A stretch of DNA of 64,000 bases from Lasiosphaeria ovina (lineage: Eukaryota; Ascomycota; Sordariomycetes; Sordariales; Lasiosphaeriaceae): NCBI GenBank assembly GCA_033439765.1, contig JAULSN010000001.1:5828001-5892000 (forward strand). Direction: 5' to 3'. How positions within the stretch are numbered: the first letter of the stretch is position 1; each line of letters starts with the position of its first letter. Below, one piece after another: positions 22,680 to 33,271 of the stretch. The position numbers were made by a program, and so were the translations under genes. Under the pieces are notes generated by a model. It was not told the origin of the DNA. It worked only from the letters and a program-made list of their open reading frames with translations, and did no database searches.

Positions 22680-24227
22680 ATGTGCTCTCTTCCAGTTATC
22701 CTAGGGATGGGCATACCTCAATGTGTTCAAGCGCTACCCCAGTCCCCTCCAACATGCTTGCCCTCCCAAGGAGATCAGTCTGCCAATAAACTCCTCGAGG
22801 ACTTCGGAACCGAGGTTGGCGCCAGCGAGAATGAGATCGCCCAGGCGAGCAACCTCGCGTCTGGCTCCTCAGACGTGGTTGTTATTCTGGAGCGGCCCTC
22901 CTCTGCGGCTTCCCGCAACACGTCCTTTGAAGGATATTTGCGAGACTGCAAGTCGTTGCAAGCGCTAGACGAGGTCACCAGGTTCGCTACCAAAGAAGCA
23001 CGGAGCATCCGTAACAGAACTGTTCTCGATGCGTTCTCGTACCAGCCGGATAAGAACAACAACGACCGCGACGCACAGTGCCACCGGCTACTGGCCCAGA
23101 TTCTACAGGTCAAGAAGCCAAGGGTGGTGATACGCTGCCACAGGGACAGCTATCAGGATGAGTGGATGGGGCGATTTGATTATTTCGTTGATGACTATCA
23201 GATGGAGCGAGAGGACGTCGACTTTGGAGATGGCCACACGGCCGTCCTCATCCAGTCCTTCCATCCATCGTGCGCGGTCAACAATGCCGAGTTCAGGCCA
23301 GAGTACCGGGCGCTGCTGATCCACCACTTCATTGCCGCCTTTGCAGAGCTCCGTGGCAAGCATGAACTTCCCGAGGTCGTCGAAGACATTCGACAGCTTT
23401 GCCTCAAGAAAGGGCAGCGCAGCCCAAAGGACACAACGAACTTCGCGTCGTGGGAGGCTGCGGCGTTTATTTCCAGGGCACTCGAGATGGAGACGAAATA
23501 TTCTGGTCCGGAAGGGTCGTTCCCAGTCGAGTGGGCCGACGATGGACCATATGACAGGTTTCGGAACAGGGAACGCCATCTTGACGGCATGTACGATTGG
23601 CTCCAGCGCCTCGCTGAGAACTCGTGCACCTGCGGGGCTTTAGCCATCGCCAAAGCCATGGCCTACTGGGAGCACCATTTCAGCGACGACCCCTTATATG
23701 ACCAGGTCATGGACTTGCTTCGCTTGCATGGCGGCCAACAGTTCGACTGGTTTTCTTCCCCAGCCACTGCCGATAGCAAAACCGCCCCTGAGATGTCACC
23801 GTCCCTAGAAGTCCAGTTTTCCCAGCTCACTATTGACACCAGCGCTCCGAAAACACCACCAGGACTCTCCGAGTCGGTCGACCGAGCATCCAAAGCTGCC
23901 GCGCCGCTCCGCAAAGCCGAATTCCCCGAGAACATGGTCGAGGACACAACCAAAGACATGATCTTGAGTATGCGCGCTGGGATAGTCAGGGACATCACTG
24001 CGCACAACACGCTGGTGAAGGACTGGCTGCGTCGTTCCCCAGTCGAGTTTGCGAGAGCTGTCCGCATAGCCAAGCATCTAAGGCAGTGGGACGAGTACAC
24101 GAAAGTCGTACAAAAGGACGAGGGCTTGATCGAGACAGGAATATATCTTGGGTATTGTTCGGATTGGCTCAGGGGGTTGGGACTAGCCCTTCGGGGACTT
24201 GAAGGGGTTTCATTGAGCATCTCGTGA
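22680..24227 (+). CDS. Fungal hypothetical protein with faint uracil-DNA glycosylase-like pattern
   Basis: This is a single open frame of 515 residues from ATG 22680; the frame is open slightly further upstream but without another ATG. I do not recognise a named family. The segment from about residue 65 to 225 has the spacing of the uracil-DNA glycosylase superfamily: a hydrophobic strand ending VVVILERPSS, then NRTVLDAFSYQP, a CHRLLAQIL helix followed by KKPRVVIRC, and later VLIQSFHPS at about residue 188-196, which resembles the HPS of glycosylase motif 2. The usual catalytic motif 1 is not evident, so activity is doubtful. The rest is helical and ends with a conserved-looking block around AHNTLVKDWLRRSPVEFARA. 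The open frame, codon use and lack of repeats support a real gene; function is unproven. Confidence 0.75.
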   Translation: MCSLPVILGMGIPQCVQALPQSPPTCLPSQGDQSANKLLEDFGTEVGASENEIAQASNLASGSSDVVVILERPSSAASRNTSFEGYLRDCKSLQALDEVTRFATKEARSIRNRTVLDAFSYQPDKNNNDRDAQCHRLLAQILQVKKPRVVIRCHRDSYQDEWMGRFDYFVDDYQMEREDVDFGDGHTAVLIQSFHPSCAVNNAEFRPEYRALLIHHFIAAFAELRGKHELPEVVEDIRQLCLKKGQRSPKDTTNFASWEAAAFISRALEMETKYSGPEGSFPVEWADDGPYDRFRNRERHLDGMYDWLQRLAENSCTCGALAIAKAMAYWEHHFSDDPLYDQVMDLLRLHGGQQFDWFSSPATADSKTAPEMSPSLEVQFSQLTIDTSAPKTPPGLSESVDRASKAAAPLRKAEFPENMVEDTTKDMILSMRAGIVRDITAHNTLVKDWLRRSPVEFARAVRIAKHLRQWDEYTKVVQKDEGLIETGIYLGYCSDWLRGLGLALRGLEGVSLSIS

Positions 24228-25061
24228 AGCGGGCGGGAATCGCTGACGTGACATATCACCACTTACTTTCACGGGCACAGCGAACGACACAACACCTCTT
24301 CGCCTCAGTGCCCTGCCTGGTCCCTTGGGAGGGCGAGACCAGCAAAGGAAATCCAAAACCAACCCTAATATGAGAAAGAAAAAAAGACAAAAAGACATAC
24401 GCCAGCCAAGAGAGGACGAGACTAGCAAAACAAACCAAAACAACCCCAATACAAGGAAGAAAAAAGACAAAAAGAACATACAACACCATGGATTCGCTGG
24501 TCGTCACCGGCCCAATTACTGATCTGGTCCTCGCGGGTTTATCGAAGGGAGAGCGGACGGGATCCCGAGCTTTCTAGTGGGTATGGCCGTATGTGGAATG
24601 TGGAATGTGGAGGGTGAGGGTGAGGGTGGCAAGCATTGCTTTGTTGGCGTTGTTGCGACGCGAACAGAGCTGGGGGTTGGGTTGGGTGGACACAGTTGTG
24701 TTGTTGTTGTAGTTGACATACGGTGCCCCTTGAGACTGGATATTTATCCAGGTAGGTAGGTATCTGATATCTATAGACGGGAGTCAAATTGCTGTGGCCC
24801 GCTCTCTAAACGCCGCCCGTTCACCAACCCATCCAAGTAAAGCATCTTGTATATACAAGTGTGTGAGATGTCCAGATGGCCGTTGAATCTATGTAGATCT
24901 TTATGTAACCCCGATGAACCCAGCCAGCACCATCTTGCCAGAGAGTATATTTGCCCTGCAGGCAGGTATCTCTCTATAGGCGCATGTTGTCGAAATGTGT
25001 TTAAAGACAAAAAAAAAAAAAGAAAGAAGAAGAAGCCGACTCAACCACGCCCGCCTCCATG
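24228..25061. other. Convergent intergenic region
   Basis: No gene is seen in these 834 bp. The region contains A-rich stretches, including a repeated AAAAGACAAAAAGA-like pattern around 24385 and 24465, and a GGTAGGTAGGTA motif at 24751-24762. Confidence 0.5.
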
Positions 25062-25614
25062 TCATATAGACGTGAGAGTAAAAGCAACATTGCCCGAAGT
25101 CGCACCGCCAACACACGTGGCGGCCAGGCTGCCGGTGGGACACACGGAGCGGGCGGCGCGCACGCACTGCTCCCAGCGGCCCTTGGAGATGTTGATGGTG
25201 GCGCCGGCGTCGGCAGCGCGGAGCGTGAACAGGGCGGTGCCGGAGCGGCCCGTGGTCGATGGCGCCGGCTGGCCGCCGCACTTGGTCGCGGCGCCGGCGA
25301 TGCCGCCGCAGATGTCCAGCTCGGCCACGTTCTGGTCGTGGAACACGATGCGGCTGTCGAGGTTTTTGTTGGTAACTCCTTTTTTTTGTTTTGAGGGACA
25401 GTGCTGGAACAACATGGACTTACTCATTCCTGTCGATACATCGCGTGTCGAGGGCCGCCCGCGGGTTGACCTCTGTCGAGGCCCGCATGCTCAGCACCTC
25501 GTAATGTGTCTGTGGCACCATGACCCTCGGGAACATGTGGTACGCTGACGGCATGGCGAGGCACGCGCCGGCGAGAGCCAGGACGGCCCGGAGGAAGAGG
25601 GCGGCTGGTAACAT
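25062..25614 (-). CDS. Small secreted cysteine-containing protein, effector-like
   Basis: Two exons, 25614-25424 and 25353-25062, join across a 70-bp intron (donor GTAAGT, acceptor ACAG) in frame to give 160 residues. Residues 1-20 (MLPAALFLRAVLALAGACLA) form a clear signal peptide. The mature part has six cysteines in CID, DICGG, TKCGG, EQC, SVCP and ATCVGG contexts, enough for three disulfides. No transmembrane segment, GPI signal or catalytic motif is visible. The protein is exported and small, so an effector, antimicrobial or cell-wall role is possible, but nothing in the sequence decides between them. The family is not recognised. Confidence 0.75.
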
Positions 25615-25958
25615 GGCGGGCTCCTCGGGGGTGGGTATAGATATATGCCGAGCGAGTTCCTGGCCGTTTCCTCTTCAGACACTTTATATCCCTCTCGAGT
25701 CGTTCGTCGTTCGCAAAGGGTAGGCCGTTATAAGAAGATGGCGGGTATCGCAAGAAGAGAAAGCACAGACGTCAAGCCGGCAGCGTCGCGTTGAGAAGAA
25801 AAGAAGAGTGACGGAAGAAGGTTGGTGGGTAGGAAGGTATATACAGAGAAGCAGAAGAAGAAAAAGAGGCGATCACAGATCCCTACTCATCACCACCACC
25901 ACGACGGAAAAGAGCAGACAAACGGACAGATGGAGGGCAATCTCCCAAGAGTCGAACA

Positions 25959-25959
<1 letters not shown>

Positions 25960-25991
<32 letters not shown>
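25960..25991 (+). repeat. GACA microsatellite, eight units
   Basis: Eight perfect tandem copies of the tetranucleotide GACA lie in non-coding DNA upstream of the secreted-protein gene. Confidence 0.95.
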
Positions 25992-25992
<1 letters not shown>

Positions 25993-26649
25993 CAATATCG
26001 AGAGACGAAAGAAAGGCAGCGGGCACCCGCACCGGTTATCTACGAGACGCAAGCCACCACCACTACCTGGCGCCGGAATAATTGGGCTGGCTGGCTGGCT
26101 TGCTTTGATGTTTAGTGCGGTGTTGCCATGCTGCCATATGCTACGCTCTGCAGTGCGGCGCGGTGCTTGCTGCACTCTCCCAGGGGTACAGTAAGCTTTC
26201 GATGCGCGGGGATCTGCAGCTACGGCCCCTCGGGCGCAGGGATGGTGGGATCTCCTGCAGGCTGCGACAGAGAGCTCGACTTGACCGAAGCAGCGAAGCT
26301 TCCTTGGTGGGACTCTGGGACTCTTCTGGCCCACAGACGGCAGACGCCGGGGCATGAGTGATGTGCCGCGCAAGCAGATCGGACCAATCCTCTCAGCCCC
26401 GGCCTGGCCTGGCCTGGTCTTGTTCCCTCTCCTCCGAGTTGATCAAGCCAGGAAGAGCCAGCCAGGTTTCGGAGCCGCCCTTGCTCTGTACTTTGTATGT
26501 AGGTGGGCTGGACCTGGGACGACGATGGGAATGTGAAACACCTCCTGAGCGCGACGTAGCAGCGCTCTCGATTGGCCAATTGCCCACCCCTGTCAACCGC
26601 ATGGCATGCCACCAGGTAAGCACTGGGAACCAAGAACCGGGAGTGCATA

Positions 26650-26841
26650 GCTGGGCTGTCCTAGTCCCCTGCACCTGACCTGTCCTACCCCCCACCCAGA
26701 ATTTTAATACCTCGTCGCGCGCAATTGAACTTGAACATGCTTTTCTACTTATTAACTAAAAAAAGGAGATATATTTTCCACCATAAAAGTGGGGTAGGAC
26801 AGGTCAGCTTGGTCAGGTTCAGGGGACTAGGACAGCTCACC
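26650..26841. mobile_element. MITE-like 192-bp inverted-repeat element flanked by TA
   Basis: The left end reads GCTGGGCTGTCCTAGTCCCC and the reverse complement of the right end reads GGTGAGCTGTCCTAGTCCCC. The inverted repeats continue for about 45 bases with a 9-base indel and a shared TGTCCTACCCC block. The element is flanked on both sides by the dinucleotide TA (26648-26649 and 26842-26843), the target duplication used by Tc1/mariner/pogo transposases. The interior is AT-rich and has no coding capacity. It is best read as a non-autonomous element; copy number cannot be judged from one window. Confidence 0.7.
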
Positions 26842-27243
26842 TAAACACAGCCAAGCAACCAGGGCAGGCAGTCTTTTAACAGAAGGTGGAGGTGACGAGT
26901 CTGGCTGACGACTGACGGTGCGTGCTGCCGAGGGCAACACCAGTCAGCCATCCATCACTCTAGAGTCTCTCGGACGTCGTTTCCTGCCCGTGCTGTGTGT
27001 GCTGTGTGTGCGTGCTATGCTGTGAACTGGCCCGAAGATCCGCTGGCACGTTTCATGCACATGCACACTCACTCTGGTTCGTTCGTTCATCGCCCATCCG
27101 CCCAGCCCCGAAATCCGCTCCAATGCCTCCATGCAAACTCCCAAAAAGATCGGCCGCGGTTCATCCTATCCATTCGTTGCAACTTTAAAATAACAGATAA
27201 AAGACAGATCTTCCCTTCCACCCAAAGGAGAACAGACGGGACC

Positions 27244-27257
27244 GGGGGGGGGGGGGG
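27244..27257. repeat. 14-bp poly-G tract
   Basis: Fourteen consecutive G residues lie in non-coding DNA between the secreted-protein gene and WSS1. Confidence 0.9.
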
Positions 27258-27742
27258 TTGGAAATGCGGGACGATGACCCTTGAGCCAAATTGATCGTTT
27301 GTAGGTTCAGCAAACAATTCTGATGATGCCATACCTAGATGCCTGGGCGATCGGCTGGAAATCAGTCGGGAGTCGCATCTCCCACTTGTTTGTCTGACAT
27401 CACCATCCATGGGAGGACTCGAGTCTTTGACCTTTCGGCAACTAATAACAACCGAGGCAAGGTAGGTAGGGTAGCTTCCTGTTACACAACCTTAATGCCG
27501 TCGACTTAAAACTCGCGGTCGACGGGCTGACGGGCTGACGGGAGTGACAAGCAAATAGAACCTGAAAAACTGACAGACTACGAGCTGTAATTTTGGGATT
27601 GTTTTTCATTTCTCATCATACACGCAACCGTAGCCGTGATGCGGTGTGTATCCAGCTTGGCCGAATGGTGCCGAGCTTTGGAGTGAACATGTCTGAATGG
27701 CATGGTATGGCGCAGGTATGTATGCATGCATGCACCTAAACT

Positions 27743-29342
27743 TCAGGCCTGTCCTCGACGCTCTCCACACACGCCGCAAACGCCACAGTCTCTGGCATTC
27801 CGATAGCTGGCGCCCTTGCACGCCTCGCTGCTGCACGCCCAGGAGCCCAGCATCCTCGCCGGGTCCAGCACGTTGGCACACATGGCGCAGGTGCCAGACA
27901 TGCGGTCGTTGGCAAACGAGCACACCGAGCACATGTTGGCGCCCGTGTCTTCGGACTTGATAGGCGGCGGCGCGTCTTTCGGCTCGGGCTGCGAGGGCCT
28001 TGCCGGGTCCGACTCGGCGGTCTGCCGCGTGGCTGGGGGGGTCTTTCGGGCAGGTGGTTGTTTGCTGCTGCGCTTGGTCTCTGGCTCTTTTGGCATGGCT
28101 GGCCCTCCATAGTCGGCCTGCTCTGGATTCGAGCGTGGCCTGTTCGCGCTTATGCCCAGCAACTCGAGCAGTTCCTGCTTTGAATCCTGATCCTCGGCGT
28201 TCTCGTCTTCGCACACTTTGATCATGCCTCTCCCCTTTGTGTCCAGCAGCCTCTTCCCGTTCCGGTCAACAGCTTCGAGCTCCCCGGCGTTCAGCTCTTC
28301 GTCCTCGTAGTCATCGCCGCTGCTCTCTGACTCGTCGCCGTCCTTTACCAATGAGCCGTCCTCTGCTGGCTCCTTCTTCTGCTGGTCGAACCGAGCCAGG
28401 GCGGCGGCAGCTCGCAGCTCACGGCCGCGGGCGCTTCCCGCGACCCTGGGCTTGGCCGCGACTGTGCGACCCTTCTCTAGCTTCCTCTTGGTCTCGGCGT
28501 CGTCGCCAAGGGCCACGCCGTTGGCCCCAAACTTCTTGAGTATGCGGCGCTCCTTTTGCTCTTGGTAGCTGAGCACCTTTTTCGCTTTTCTCTTCCTGCC
28601 ACGCGACCGGTATGTGCCGCCGCAGAGGTGTTCCGGCAAAAGCTCTCCCGGCTGCACGCCGTTCTTCTCCCACTCGCCTGTGGACAGATGCGCTCCCCGG
28701 CCCCAGAGGCCTTCGCCCGTGTAGCTGCGCGACCACAGCCCTCGCATCTGGTCGGCGTACTGGTTGCGGACTGCCCAAAACGCCCGCGAATGATTCATCT
28801 GCTTGCAGTGGGCCAGTCTGGTGCCAGACGGCGAGCAAGTCAGCAAACACTATCCGTCTTCCTTGTCTCTCGCGGTGGCACCTGTAGATAGATAGAGCGA
28901 AGAGGAGCGACGCTGGGCCACTTACTCGTGCATCATGACCATCTGCACATAATTGAACGGCAGCCAGTGGCCGGAGCGGGCTTTGAGGACGAGCTGGACG
29001 ACCTCGCCGGCGTTGAAGTTACGCCCCACAAACTCGGGGTTAGGCTCGTACTCCTCGAGCGACATGACCGACAGGTGGTTTTCCTTCATGACGGGCACTG
29101 CGGGAATGTCAGTCTCTTGTCGTAAGACAGCAGGGGCTGGCCTCTCCAAATATAATAAAAACAAATGGCAATACGACATTTCAGAAAAAAAGAAAGGGGG
29201 ATAACATACAACACTGAGCAGCAATTCGCTCGAGAAAGTCCTGCGCAACGGCCTCGTCGAGGCCTTTCAGCGGCTTGATAAAGACGATGCGGTCGTTGGG
29301 CTGCGACCTTTTTGCGTTGAGGCGCTGGATCCCGAGCGGCAT
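27743..29342 (-). CDS. WSS1: DNA-dependent metalloprotease WSS1 (SprT/WLM type)
   Basis: WSS1 cleaves proteins crosslinked to DNA and also acts with SUMO and Cdc48. Three exons, 29342-29210, 29097-28926 and 28817-27743, join in frame to give 459 residues. The catalytic zinc motif is split by the second intron and is restored as MMHELAHCKQMNH, that is HELAH at residues 101-105 with the third ligand His111. Upstream blocks RNAKRSQPNDR-type N-terminus, RNFNAGEVVQLVLKARSG and GHWLPFNYVQMVM fit the WLM domain. After the catalytic domain, GLWGRGAHLSTGEW and EHLCGGTYRSRGRKRK are typical. The C-terminal half is acidic and disordered and ends with a Cys-rich module: MCSVCSFANDRMSGTCAMC looks like a RanBP2-type zinc finger, followed by more CxxC pairs (CGVCGVC). 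Confidence 0.92.
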
Positions 29343-30132
29343 CCTTTATGTCCTTTTTTCTTTTCTCTCTATAACGGCACAGCTAGCACCGCACAGCGCA
29401 AAGCATCAACAGGGGTCTTTCCAATTGAGATAATTATACCCAACTCCAAGTCTGCAAGAGGTGGGATGAGACGGCGAATACGTAAGTCGGTCTTAGTAAA
29501 GAACAAAATGTACGTCTGTATTCGACGTTTCGACGTGTGTTTCACGGCATAAAACATAGACAATGCGGGGGTTGAGTGAGACCCGGGATACACGCGTTGA
29601 TCGGTTGGGACTTTGGACAATAAGAGGCGACGGTCGCGTTGAGGGGCGACTTTGCAGACGCCGAGTCACATGTGCGGCGTGCCCTTTGTCAGGGTTAATA
29701 ACACCAACCCTAACCCCTAACGTGGAATAAGTCCCGACAGTGACAGTGAAGGGAAAAGGGATGCCGAAAAGGGGCAGGTAGGTCAGTGGTTTTTTCGGTT
29801 CCAACTCCCTTCTTATGCCTTGTTTTGTTTCATGCGCAGGTGCATATCTAGAATTCCACAAATATCCCCAAGAAATGTGAGTAGATTAGCAAGAGGGAGA
29901 CGCCAAACCCCAAACCCCAAACCCCAAACCCCAAACCCCCCCCAGGCCTCACGAGGTGGCGAGACACCATGCAATAACCTTATTACCTGGTGTTTTGGAT
30001 AGCTGCTATCCCAGGAGCAAAAGGCAAGGTAGATATACGGAGCAGAAAAATCCTTTTTCATATCCTTTTCCACGCCAGTACTACTCCCCAGAGACACAGA
30101 CAACCAAGACCCGCACGCCAAGACACAGCCAA
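29343..30132. other. Intergenic region upstream of WSS1
   Basis: This region is 790 bp holding the WSS1 promoter and the 3' region of the kelch gene. No gene is seen. It includes a G-quadruplex-prone repeat (separate entry) and a short AACCCTAACCCCTAAC stretch at about 29706-29721. Confidence 0.55.
29903..29943 (-). repeat. (CCAAACC)5 tandem repeat, G-quadruplex-prone on minus strand
   Basis: Five tandem 7-mers ending in a longer C run give, on the minus strand, successive GGGG blocks separated by TTT. That pattern meets the usual criteria for a G-quadruplex. It lies about 560 bp upstream of the WSS1 start and 190 bp past the kelch gene stop. Confidence 0.85.
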
Positions 30133-32498
30133 CTACCGCCTTCTCGGCCCAGCACCACCACCGGCCCCCCCAGCAGCTCCACCGTCGCGGTCGGCCAGCG
30201 AGACGACCTCGCCGATACCCGCGGCCTCCTGCTCGTCCTCGAGGGCCGTGATCTCCTCGCGGCAGTCCCACCACTTCTCCTCGCTCATCTCGAACGCGCG
30301 CGTCTTGATCTCTTTGACCGTCAACGTCTCGGGCGCGACGCCCTTCCACCGCAGGCTGGTCATGAGCACCTCCTGCCACTCGTGCGACGTGCGCTGGAAG
30401 AAGTCGCGGCGCGATTCGAATGGCTGCGGCGGGGTGGTTAGCGGTCGCTTCTTGTGTTTCCAAAGGACCAATGCAAGACATGTAAAGAAGGACAAACTTA
30501 CCCTTGGGTGCGGCAAACCATCGTCCACTGGTGCGGCCGCGGCCGCTTCCGCCTCCTCCTCTTCCGCCGCGGCAGCGGCAGCGGCATTGGCCGCCTCGTC
30601 CGGTGCCTCGGCGCCCGCGCGCTTCTTGCCCCTGGCGCTAGGGGTGAACGGCTTCGGCTTCTGGCCGTCCTCGACCATCTCGACATCGCCGTCTTCGTCC
30701 TCATCCTCCTTGTCGTCGTCGTCGTAGTCTTCGTACTCGTCGTCGTCGTCGTCGTCATCATCGTCGTCCTCGTCGTCCGAAGCCTGTAGAACAAGCACCG
30801 TTAGCCAAGTCGTAATTCCACATTCCTTGTTTTGAACAGTCGTAGACGCAGGGGTAGACACAGAGAGAAACTCACGATCCAGTCCTCCACCGGCCGGTTG
30901 AAGATCTCCTTGCAGCCGTCCAGCTTGCCCAGGTCGATGGCGTAGAGGTCGTCAAACGTGAACTCGCGGTCGCCCTTCTCAAACGTGCCGCCGTAGACGT
31001 ACAGCACGTCGTCCTGCACGGCCAGCTGCGCGTTGAAGCGCGGGTGCGGGAACTCCATCGACACGAGCATGTCCTTCTTGGGGGCCGCCGCCGCCGCAGC
31101 AGCGTCCTCCTCGTCGGCCGTCTTCTTGGCGGCATCGACGTCCATCTGGTCCTCGTCGTCATTGCCGTCGTCACCCTTGCCGGTGCCCGCCTGCAGGGCC
31201 GCCAGCTGCTTCAGGAGCTCCTCCTCGTTGGCCTGGGCCCTGCCCCTGCGGCCGACGCGCTGCTGCTGCTGGTCGCCGACTTGCCCCTTTTTCTGCGCGG
31301 CGCGCGGCTTGCGCAAGGCCAGCGGGAAGAAGCGGTTGCGCTCGACGTTCCACGCCAGCAGCTGGTTGAAGAACTCGCTCTCGATACCCTCCTCGCTCTC
31401 CTCGACATCGTGCACGCCGCCGAACAGGATGCCGCGGCCCTTGTGGTAGGCCATGGTGGCGCCCGCGCGCGTCGGGCTGGGCGCATTTGCCGGCCGCTTG
31501 CGCTTCTCCCACCGCACCGTCGGCGGCGTGTTTGGGGGAGCGTCGGCCGCCGGGTGCGTGATGCGCAGGAAGAAGCAGTCTTGGTGCACCATGGGCTTGA
31601 GCACGCTGCGGCCGCCACCACGGCCGCCGTCGCCGCTCTTGCCGCCCTTGCCCTGCTTCCCCCCGCCCGAGGAGGCGGCCGCGGCGGCCTTGACGCGCGA
31701 GTAGCCGCCGTACAGCACGGCGCCCTGGTCGTGGGGCAGAAAGGTAAAGGACGAGCGGGCGTCGGGCTTGAGCTGGGCGGGCGGCAGGGTAGGGCAGTGC
31801 CAGACAAAGTTCTGCCTGTCGTACACCCACAGGTCGGCCAGGTACTTTGTCTGGTGGGCCGTGTCCTGGAAGCCGCCGAAAAGGACGATGTAGTTCTTGT
31901 AGTAGGTGAGGCGGTGGCCGCTGCGGGCGGGCGGCGTCTTGCCCTTGGGCTCGACGCGCGACCACTCGCGCGTGGCCGTGTCGAGGCGCCAGAAGTCGTT
32001 GTAGTGGTAGAAGGTGCCCTGCTTGGGCGAGCTGAACTCGCCGCCGAACAGGTAGACGGCGGCCTGCTCGTTGCCGGCGCGGCACCAGGCGTGGCCGCTC
32101 CGGGGCAGCGGCGCGTTGGGCGACGTGACGCTGCGCCACTCGTCGCGGTCGACGTAGTAGACCAGCAAATCATTGAAAAAGGTGGCCAGCGCGCCGTTGA
32201 AGTACTCGCCGCCGAACAGCAGCAGCTGGTTGCTGTTAGACGGGCTAGCCAGCAGCGTCGACGACGCCCGCGCCCGCGGCGGCCCGTCGCACACCGTCTC
32301 CGTTACCTTGAGGAACTGCTCCTGCTGCTTCTTGTACTCGTCGAGCACCGCGTCCAGGTCCACGTCCTCGGCATCGCTGCCGTCCACCTTTGACGCCTTG
32401 ACCTTGGCCTTCTTTTCCGCCTTTTTCTCCTGCTTCTGTTTCTTTTCCGCCAGCTTGGCCTTTTTCGAATCGTTCTTGCCCTTTTTCTCTTTGGCCAT
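30133..32498 (-). CDS. KEL3: Kelch-repeat protein, Kel3/KLHDC4 type with C-terminal DUF4110
   Basis: Three exons, 32498-30876, 30783-30502 and 30423-30133, join in phase 0 (donors GTGAGT and GTAAGT) to give 731 residues. The N-terminus is a Lys-rich helix of the KKXKXEKK type. From about residue 70 a kelch beta-propeller follows, with repeat signatures LLLFGGEYFNG, VYLFGGEF, YIVLFGGFQD, AVLYGGYS, GILFGGVHD and VLYVYGGTF. A long acidic spacer of Asp/Glu runs bridges exons 1 and 2. The C-terminal block from about residue 636 (FESRRDFFQRTSHEWQEVL, then KEIKTRAFEMSEEKWWDCRE) matches the DUF4110 tail that defines the Kel3/KLHDC4 family. The molecular role of this family is not well defined; a protein-protein scaffold is likely. 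Confidence 0.88.
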
Positions 32499-33271
32499 TT
32501 TGTCCCTTTTCCCCTCTTGTCTTCTTTTTTTTCTTGTTCTTCTTCTCCCCTAGCGCACTGGCCCTAGTTGCAGGCGTTGGGACGAACTGTAACTGTAATG
32601 GCTCTCAAGAGCCCTCACCAATTCGATTTCACAATTGGATTTGATTTCACAATTGGGCACCACCGTTTTGGCCCTGGATGATTGTTGAGGAGAAATGCGG
32701 AGATGGGGGCGAATTGAAAATGCGAGATGGGCCCACCACATACGGCCATCTAACTGCACATGAACATTCTTATACTAATCGCGAGGCACTCACCCTAGAA
32801 TCCGCAGCATAAGCAAACTCTCTTTGGCGCTGCAAGACGCACTCAATATCGTCTTGGATACCTTGGTTTGCATGCTGTACAAGCCGAGAATGTTGTCTTG
32901 TCCCCTGGCGTTAGCATACCAATGCTCGAAAGTGGCATGCAACATGTTCAGTGCCTATCAAAGTATGCAAACTGTCTCGCCAAAAAAGTTAACTTCAGCT
33001 TAGAAACCCACAATCACGCCGGGGCTTGCTAGTATACGTAGTATAATTCATCTACGCTTCCTTGGTGGGACTATGCTTCCAGCGAAAATTGCAGAGCCCA
33101 CAGCCTCAGCCTTCTACTATAACACCCTACCATCTAACAACCTACCACCCAACAGCTCCTCTGGCCCATTACAGCCGAGATCTAGATGGTCTAGTTCCAA
33201 CCACATCTCTCAATGTCGAGGGTGCTGGGTCACTAGTCAGATATTTGGCCTCCAAAACACCACCTAGTGTC
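32499..33271. other. Intergenic region between APE2 and the kelch gene
   Basis: This region is 773 bp with no gene recognised. A direct repeat of GATTTCACAATTGG occurs twice at about 32624-32659. The right part is the APE2 3' region. Confidence 0.5.

Larger units (their letters stand above)
25615..27742. other. Gene-poor intergenic region, 2.1 kb
   Basis: Between the secreted-protein promoter and the 3' end of WSS1 no gene is supported; the open frames here are short and repetitive. It holds a GACA microsatellite, a MITE-like element, a 14-G tract and GGTAGGTAGGGTAG at 27461-27474, the first three listed separately. Confidence 0.6.

Noticed and set aside
22680..29342. A DNA-repair gene cluster (glycosylase-like protein, WSS1, with APN1 further on)
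   Set aside because: Only WSS1 and APN1 are secure, they are 16 kb apart on opposite sides of housekeeping genes, and nothing indicates co-regulation.
29705..29721. AACCCTAACCCCTAAC, resembling telomeric repeats
   Set aside because: Only about two imperfect units in the middle of a genic region; too short for an interstitial telomere.
31044..32393. 449-codon plus-strand open frame opposite the kelch gene
   Set aside because: It is antisense to clear kelch repeats, has biased composition and matches no domain; a shadow of GC-rich codons.
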